DNA of 64,000 bases from Hoyosella altamirensis (GTDB lineage: Bacteria > Actinomycetota > Actinomycetes > Mycobacteriales > Mycobacteriaceae), in assembly GCF_014191505.1 (NCBI RefSeq), contig NZ_JACHWS010000002.1:744001-808000 (forward strand), written 5' to 3'. Below are positions 59,629 to 64,000 of the stretch, one piece after another. The notes under the pieces were generated by a model. The model ran no database searches. It was not told where the DNA came from and was given only the letters and a program-made list of their open reading frames with translations. Within the stretch, counting starts at the first letter, position 1. Each line of letters opens with the position of its first letter. The translations under genes and the position numbers were made by a program.

Positions 59629-59949
59629 CTAGAGGAGGTCTTCGATTTCTTTGAGCAGAGCGGCCTTCGACTTTGCTCCGACGATCTGTTTGACCGGCTC
59701 GCCGTCCTTGAAAAGGATCATTGTCGGGATCGACAGAATCTGAAAATCGCGCGGTACGCTGGGGTTCGCGTCGATGTCGAGCTTCGCGATTGTCAGCGTG
59801 TCCGCCTTCTCGTTCGAGATCTCTTCGAGCACTGGCGCGACCATGCGGCATGGTCCGCACCACGTTGCCCAGAAGTCAACAAGCACGGGCTTCTCGCTCT
59901 TAAGGACATCACTGGTGAATGTTGAGTCAGTGACGTTGATTGTGGACAT
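59629..59949 (-). CDS. trxA: Thioredoxin
   Basis: 106 residues with the active site WATWCGPCRM and cis-Pro in SIPTMILFKDG. It reduces protein disulfides and is recharged by TrxB, whose gene lies 56 nt upstream on the same strand. Co-transcription is likely; the separate small gap has no terminator. Confidence 0.97.
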   Translation of the reverse strand: MSTINVTDSTFTSDVLKSEKPVLVDFWATWCGPCRMVAPVLEEISNEKADTLTIAKLDIDANPSVPRDFQILSIPTMILFKDGEPVKQIVGAKSKAALLKEIEDLL

Positions 59950-60005
59950 TTTCCGGTATCTCCCTCGGAATAATTTCGGCTGGCAGGCTGTGTGGGTGGC
60001 TGTAG

Positions 60006-61004
60006 CTAGGTGAGAGCCATGGCGGGATCCGCGGCGGCGGAGCTGTCAGCATGCTCAGCGAGCCAGCGCTCGGCGTCGATGGCCGCAGCACAGCCAGTGC
60101 CCGCCGCGGTGATCGCCTGGCGGTAGGTGCGGTCCACGAGGTCACCGGCAGCGAATACGCCAGGCAGTGAGGCATGTGTGGTAGGTGCCTTTACAAGAAC
60201 GTAGCCGTCTTCATCGACATCGAGTTGATCTCGGACCAGTTCGCTGCGCGGATCGTGTCCGACGGCCACGAACATCCCAGTAACAGCAAGCTCACGCGAT
60301 TCGCCTGTAACTGTGTCGGAGAGGCGCAGCCCCGTGACACTGTTGTCGCCGAGCACCTCCTCGACCTTTGCGTTAGTAATGAAGGTGATCTTCTCGTTCG
60401 CTTTGGCCCGCTCGAGCATGATTCTGGACGCGCGGAACTCCTCACGACGATGGACAATCGTCACGCTGCGCGCAAATCGCGTCAGGAAGGTGGCCTCTTC
60501 CATTGCTGAATCCCCGCCGCCGATAATGGCAATGTCCTGGTCGCGGAAGAAGAAGCCATCGCACGTCGCACACGAACTGACGCCGCGGCCGAGGAGACGT
60601 TCTTCGCCAGCTACACCGAGATAACGCGCGGCCGCACCCATCGCAAGGATGACGGCGCGTGCGCGATAGTCGACCCCACCGGCGCTGACGATCTTCACAT
60701 CACCGTCGAGCGAGATTGACTCGACGTCTTCCGTGCGAATATCTGTGCCGAATCGGAGTGCCTGCTCACGCATTTCGTCCATAAGTGCGGGACCCATGAT
60801 CCCGTCGCGGAAGCCTGGGAAGTTTTCGACCTCGGTGGTGGTCATGAGGGCGCCACCAAATTGAGTGCCCTCGAACATGAGGGGCGTCAGCTGGGCGCGT
60901 GCGGTGTAGACAGCAGCTGTGTATCCAGCTGGTCCTGACCCAATAATGATGACGTCATGCACGTCAGCAGATTCATTGCTGGTGCTGCGCTCTGCGGTAG
61001 TCAT
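60006..61004 (-). CDS. trxB: Thioredoxin reductase
   Basis: 332 residues. FAD motif [18 protein letters not shown], redox site CATCDG, NADPH motif [15 protein letters not shown] and C-terminal [23 protein letters not shown]. It transfers electrons from NADPH to thioredoxin, the main disulfide reductase system beside mycothiol in this group. Upstream lies a SigH/SigR-like promoter. Confidence 0.97.
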   Translation of the reverse strand: MTTAERSTSNESADVHDVIIIGSGPAGYTAAVYTARAQLTPLMFEGTQFGGALMTTTEVENFPGFRDGIMGPALMDEMREQALRFGTDIRTEDVESISLDGDVKIVSAGGVDYRARAVILAMGAAARYLGVAGEERLLGRGVSSCATCDGFFFRDQDIAIIGGGDSAMEEATFLTRFARSVTIVHRREEFRASRIMLERAKANEKITFITNAKVEEVLGDNSVTGLRLSDTVTGESRELAVTGMFVAVGHDPRSELVRDQLDVDEDGYVLVKAPTTHASLPGVFAAGDLVDRTYRQAITAAGTGCAAAIDAERWLAEHADSSAAADPAMALT

Positions 61005-61063
61005 ACAGGCCTTCCGGTCATTGCGATTCGCTTGTTGTCGTGCTTCGCACTCGTAACGTGGTC

Positions 61064-61090
61064 AACAACAGGGTAGTCTGCGATGTTCCC
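61064..61090 (-). promoter_or_regulatory. SigH/SigR-type stress promoter for trxBA
   Basis: On the minus strand GGGAAC (61085-61090) is followed by GTT after 18 nt (61064-61066), matching the actinobacterial disulfide-stress consensus GGAA(T/C)-N18-GTT. It gives a leader of about 50 nt to trxB. trxB is a SigH target in mycobacteria. Confidence 0.5.
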
Positions 61091-61146
61091 ATCGGCGCAG
61101 TGTGGCACCTCGAACTGAAGAACCACGAAGGCGAAATGACGGAGAC

Positions 61147-61872
61147 TCAGTGTGGTGCGATTTCTTCGGCAATTCCGGAAAGCATGATCCGCAGCTTGCT
61201 TTCCAGCCATTGGTGTGGCTCTACCCCGATTGCGGCACGCCCCGCAGCGATGATCTCGCTAAGCGATGGCTCTTCTGAATCAGCTGGATCAGACCAGTCT
61301 TGTGCCAATTTGTCACGTGACGGCATCGACTGCGATGGAACCCTACCGTCTAGTTGCTCAGTTTTGCGTGAATGGTCCACGACTAGGTCTGTGACGAATT
61401 CCATGGCTAGTACCGCCTTGGTGGGTTCGAACCCCAAAGCGACTAAGCCAGCCATCATCTCAGCGCCGCGCCTGAGTACCTGGTGGGTAAATGTTCCCCC
61501 CGCCAGTTCAGTCGCAATGCCTGGATAGCGATCGAGCATCCCAGTCAGCGCCACTGCGGTGTCCCAGAGAAACTGTCGCCAGTCCGCGGCATTCGGTTCG
61601 GGAAAGTCGGTGCGCTGGATCGCAAGATCAATAGCTTGCCGCACAAGATCATCACGGCTGGTGACATAGCGGTAGAGAGTTGCGTGGTTGACGCCCAGCT
61701 GGCTTGCGACCGAAGTCATTGTGATGGTTGCCACGCCCATCTCCAAAGCGGTCTCGCAGATTTGTTCCCCAGTGACTATCGCGGGGCGTCCACGCTTACG
61801 CTTGACCGGCGCGGGTGCATCGTCTGTGCCGGAATCAGAAAGGTCGGACTCCAAGTCGTCTGAACGTGTCAC
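61147..61872 (-). CDS. TetR family transcriptional regulator
   Basis: 241 residues from GTG. An acidic N-terminal tail leads to the TetR HTH (about 35-80: TGEQICETALEMGVATITMTSVASQLGVNHATLYRYVTSRDDLV). The ligand domain is not assigned. It stands between trxB and the anti-sigma gene, an interval with no regulator in mycobacteria, and may be an insertion. Its gene is preceded by a dyad fitting autoregulation. Confidence 0.9.
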   Translation of the reverse strand: MTRSDDLESDLSDSGTDDAPAPVKRKRGRPAIVTGEQICETALEMGVATITMTSVASQLGVNHATLYRYVTSRDDLVRQAIDLAIQRTDFPEPNAADWRQFLWDTAVALTGMLDRYPGIATELAGGTFTHQVLRRGAEMMAGLVALGFEPTKAVLAMEFVTDLVVDHSRKTEQLDGRVPSQSMPSRDKLAQDWSDPADSEEPSLSEIIAAGRAAIGVEPHQWLESKLRIMLSGIAEEIAPH

Positions 61873-61885
61873 AAATTACACGGTA

Positions 61886-61905
61886 CAGGTTTCGGACATA
61901 ACCTG
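61886..61905. promoter_or_regulatory. Operator-like dyad upstream of the TetR gene
   Basis: CAGGTT-8 nt-AACCTG, 14 nt before the TetR start codon, with a third half-site AACCTG at 61947-61952 and a matching AATTACA/TGTAATT context around both. Suggests autorepression. Confidence 0.55.
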
Positions 61906-61955
61906 ACTAATTTCAACTATCGATATTTACCCACGTCACGCATGACAACCTGTAA

Positions 61956-62708
61956 TTATGACCCCAGCACAGTGCGGCTGATGAGTGCCGGATTTCCCGC
62001 GCCACAATCCGGACGGACCGTCAGCGCAACTACGCGTGTCCCGTGAGTTTCCGGAAGCAGCAGGCGCACTGTCCGCTCCCCGCCGACAACTTCTACACTC
62101 GAACCGAGCAGGGGCGTATCCGCCGGAAATCCGTGCTCACCGAGACACGCTCCGAGTGCGGATCCACTGAGCTGACCAGTTTCCGCGCGGGAACCAAACG
62201 CCGAAAGCGGGCCGGTGGTCGCGTCCCCAGCTACTTGATTCGATGGCTGCGCACTGAACGCAGGCGACGCAGATGGCGTATCGAGAACCGCTACCCCGGC
62301 AAATACCGCGATGCCGGCCGCCGCGGTCCCGGCGAGGACTGCGAGAACTGAACGGTTCCAGCGACGATTGCGATGCAGCTGGCTCACATTCGCGGGCTGT
62401 GTCCCCGAAGTCCCCGAAGCTTCCGCTGTTGCCTGTTCGATTGCCGCGGTGAGCCGGGCAGAAAACTCGGCAGGAATGTCCTCACATGCGCCCGGCTGGC
62501 ACTGCAACTGCGAGAGCTCGCTCCGGATGGTGCTGAGAGCGGCGAGCACCGGCGCTGCGTGCGGATCTGCCTGGATGTGGGCCCGCATGTGCGATGCCAC
62601 GGCCTCTGGATACACGCCAGCGTCGAGATCGGCGAGGACCTCTCGACTGAAAGGAGGTTCGGGCACAACGATTGGTGCGTTCTGGGTGAGGTGCGCATCC
62701 TCCGGCAT
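61956..62708 (-). CDS. Anti-sigma factor for SigM (membrane)
   Basis: 250 residues from ATG 62708 with AAGGAGG upstream; an in-frame extension to 62798 is not needed. The cytoplasmic N-terminal part (REVLADLDAGVYPEAVASHMRAHIQADPHAAP) is a zinc-finger-like anti-sigma domain with H...H and the Cys pair CQPGAC downstream. One membrane helix (about 135-155) precedes an external domain with two Cys (ACLGEHGFP..., RPDCGAG). Rv3912 position homologue. It probably holds SigM inactive until an envelope signal. Confidence 0.85.
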   Translation of the reverse strand: MPEDAHLTQNAPIVVPEPPFSREVLADLDAGVYPEAVASHMRAHIQADPHAAPVLAALSTIRSELSQLQCQPGACEDIPAEFSARLTAAIEQATAEASGTSGTQPANVSQLHRNRRWNRSVLAVLAGTAAAGIAVFAGVAVLDTPSASPAFSAQPSNQVAGDATTGPLSAFGSRAETGQLSGSALGACLGEHGFPADTPLLGSSVEVVGGERTVRLLLPETHGTRVVALTVRPDCGAGNPALISRTVLGS

Positions 62709-62775
62709 GGCGTCCTCCTTCCCGGGCCTCTTCTTGGGCTCCCCTACCCCGGGAGCAATTTCTCTACGTGGCACA

Positions 62776-63381
62776 TCAGGGATAGACGCTCCGGTCAAGC
62801 GTCTGGTTCCCTTCCACTCGCAAATAATTCAGCGACTGTGCGAGCTTTAGCCGTGCGCGAGCACATCGGCTCTTGATAGTTCCGGTGGGAACGCCCAAAC
62901 GCTCGGCCGCCTCGGCCACCGAGAGGCCCTCAACATCGACCGCGACGACGGCTGCGCGCTGCTCGCGCGGCAACTGGAACAATGCGCGTTCGACGTCGAG
63001 CGTGAACTCGAGTTCCCCGATCGGGTCGTCCCGCCGACGGATATGTGCAGAAAGCTCCTCGTCCAGCGGCACTGTCGCTCGGACGCGATTCCGGCGAATG
63101 CGGTCCAGACAGGCGTTGACCACAATCCGGTGCAGCCAGCTCAGTACCGCGGCGTCCGCCCGGAAAGACCCGGCCATCCGGTGCGCTGACAGAAGCGCAT
63201 CTTGAAGCGCATCGGCAGCGTCATCGACGCTATAACTTGTTCTTTTTGCTACCCGCCACAAGTAGTTGCGATGCCTCTGGACTAGTTCGGTGAAGGCCCG
63301 CGAGTCCCCCGACACATGCGCGGCCAACAATTCCGAGTCCGACATCTCCCCTGCGGCGACCCCCCATGTGTGTCGCACCAC
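62776..63381 (-). CDS. sigM: ECF sigma factor SigM
   Basis: 201 residues from GTG; MSDSELLAAHVSGD at 63345 is an alternative start with only GGGGAG abutting it. Region 2 (AFTELVQRHRNYLWRVAKRTS...DDAADALQDALLSAH) with the -10 recognition helix, and region 4 (LPREQRAAVVAVDVEGLSVAEAAERLGVPTGTIKSRCARARLKL) are clear. It drives late-growth envelope genes in mycobacteria. Paired with the membrane anti-sigma gene 67 nt downstream. Confidence 0.93.
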   Translation of the reverse strand: MVRHTWGVAAGEMSDSELLAAHVSGDSRAFTELVQRHRNYLWRVAKRTSYSVDDAADALQDALLSAHRMAGSFRADAAVLSWLHRIVVNACLDRIRRNRVRATVPLDEELSAHIRRRDDPIGELEFTLDVERALFQLPREQRAAVVAVDVEGLSVAEAAERLGVPTGTIKSRCARARLKLAQSLNYLRVEGNQTLDRSVYP

Positions 63382-63450
63382 GGAAGAATAACCCGGAGTG
63401 ATTCAGAATACGAATCAAACGGACAGAAGCTACAACCTACGCAGTTCGGG

Positions 63451-63490
63451 CTTACGGGGCGCTGCTTGCTAGGGAGCAGCCCCCCGTAAG
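63451..63490 (-). terminator. Hairpin between mviN and sigM
   Basis: Arms CTTACGGGG-C-GCTGC (63451-63465) and GCAGC-C-CCCCGTAAG (63476-63490) with one mismatch and a 10-nt loop, directly after the mviN stop. No T tract follows, so attenuation of sigM transcription is also possible. Confidence 0.55.
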
Positions 63491-63496
63491 CGAATC

Positions 63497-64000
63497 TCAC
63501 CGCCGTGCAGTGAATCTCAGTTCGTTGATGGTCGACTGCATACGCCCCTCAGCCTCACTCAATTCATCAATCCAAATGAGGATGTACTGGCTTGCTGGCG
63601 CCGCACCCATCTGAATCTGCGTGACCTCATCCTCAAGGACAGTGGTGGCAATGACGTCGGTGGAATCGAAATCTGGATCGGTACTGTCTGCTGTGCGAAT
63701 TTCGACATTCGACCCTGGACGGTCTGTCCGAACCTCCACCTGAGATAGCTCGAAGGCATCATCAAACGCGACGATGAGGCCCACGCCGCTCTTGAAGGCC
63801 GGGAACTGCTGGAAGTACTGCGACGTCGTCCACGCGGTGTCGGGATCGCCATCGATGGCGAGTTCAGCGAGTCCTGGGTTGTCAGCCTGCTGCTGCGGCG
63901 AGTAGACAGTGACGCTGGACGGGAAGACGGAAAACGTGACTTGCCGCGTATTGCCTTGGCCCCCTGGAGCCTGCTCCTCTGCCGTGAACCCGAGAGGCTG
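63497..64000 (-). CDS. mviN: MviN/MurJ lipid II flippase, extracytoplasmic C-terminal part (5' part outside window)
   Basis: The frame is open from base 64000, giving 167 residues to the stop. The visible part is a discoidin/galactose-binding-like domain (ELAIDGDPDTAWTTSQYF, then LSQVEVRTDRPGSNVEIRT, then SQYILIWIDELSEAEGRMQS), as found at the end of the long actinobacterial MviN that also has a pseudokinase domain. The membrane flippase and kinase-like parts are not in view, so identity relies on the domain and on mviN-sigM order. Its partner FhaA is encoded at 9.7 kb. Confidence 0.85.
   Translation of the reverse strand, partial: QPLGFTAEEQAPGGQGNTRQVTFSVFPSSVTVYSPQQQADNPGLAELAIDGDPDTAWTTSQYFQQFPAFKSGVGLIVAFDDAFELSQVEVRTDRPGSNVEIRTADSTDPDFDSTDVIATTVLEDEVTQIQMGAAPASQYILIWIDELSEAEGRMQSTINELRFTARR

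Noticed and set aside
61314-61324. A parS-like TTGTCACGTGACG sequence in the TetR gene
   Set aside because: Shares only the CACGTG core and lacks the GTTTC/GAAAC flanks needed for ParB recognition.

Overview
The window is chromosomal DNA of a high-GC actinomycete, and its gene order is that of the replication-origin region of Mycobacteriales (Corynebacteriales). Read from right to left it matches mycobacteria: mviN-sigM-(anti-sigma)-trxB-trxA-cwlM-GNAT-like-parB-parA-rsmG-jag-yidC-yidD-rnpA-rpmH-dnaA-oriC-dnaN-recF-dciA-gyrB-gyrA-DUF3566-tRNA-Ile-tRNA-Ala, then, after inserted DNA, ppiA-rhomboid-PH-crgA-DUF881-trpG-pknB-pknA-pbpA-rodA-pstP-fhaB-fhaA-tRNA-Leu. The kinase/phosphatase/FHA set, CrgA, SigM and CwlM point to a mycolic-acid-group or close relative (Rhodococcus, Hoyosella or Dietzia type). 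The genus cannot be fixed from the sequence alone.

Layout. 1-2.9 kb: an ALO-type FAD oxidase (cut by the window edge), a small DUF5313 membrane protein and an FMN-dependent lactate-oxidising enzyme, closed by a strong terminator. 2.9-9.0 kb: gltBD, glutamate synthase, on the minus strand. 9.4 kb: tRNA-Leu. 9.7-19.0 kb: fhaA and fhaB-pstP-rodA-pbpA-pknA-pknB; from fhaB onward nearly every junction overlaps, so this reads as a translationally coupled growth and division operon. 19-23.7 kb: trpG/pabA, DUF881, crgA, PH-domain protein, rhomboid protease, ppiA and small genes. 23.7-31 kb: hydrolases, a plasmid-like HTH protein, a DEAD-box helicase, a thioesterase and an alcohol dehydrogenase. 31-33.1 kb: a CGNR regulator divergent from an MFS transporter.

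33.1-40.45 kb is an accessory island lying between the MFS gene and tRNA-Ala. It holds three cyclophilin-like lipoproteins, SDR and zinc-dependent dehydrogenases, a RibD-C reductase, an XRE/MmyB regulator and the C-terminal half of a large serine recombinase. Several of these genes are frameshifted, internally deleted or fused to one another, while the core genes on both sides are intact. The island therefore looks like a decaying horizontally acquired redox cassette.

40.4-64 kb is the replication and segregation core. oriC lies between dnaA and dnaN, with DnaA-box clusters and an AT-rich stretch. parS sites lie at the rsmG start, within parA and within parB, and a fourth lies about 27 kb away at 27.84 kb. 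A separate cluster of DnaA-box-like sequences lies at 20.84-20.89 kb, over the start of the PH-domain gene. Downstream of parB come the pseudo-amidase CwlM, the thioredoxin system with a SigH/SigR-like promoter, an extra TetR regulator with its own operator-like palindrome, the SigM/anti-sigma pair and the 3' end of mviN.

Most of the window is well-understood core biology. The less explained parts are the decaying redox/lipoprotein island, the plasmid-like HTH gene with its paired palindromes next to a distant parS, the DnaA-box cluster at crgA, and several perfect palindromes upstream of rsmG.
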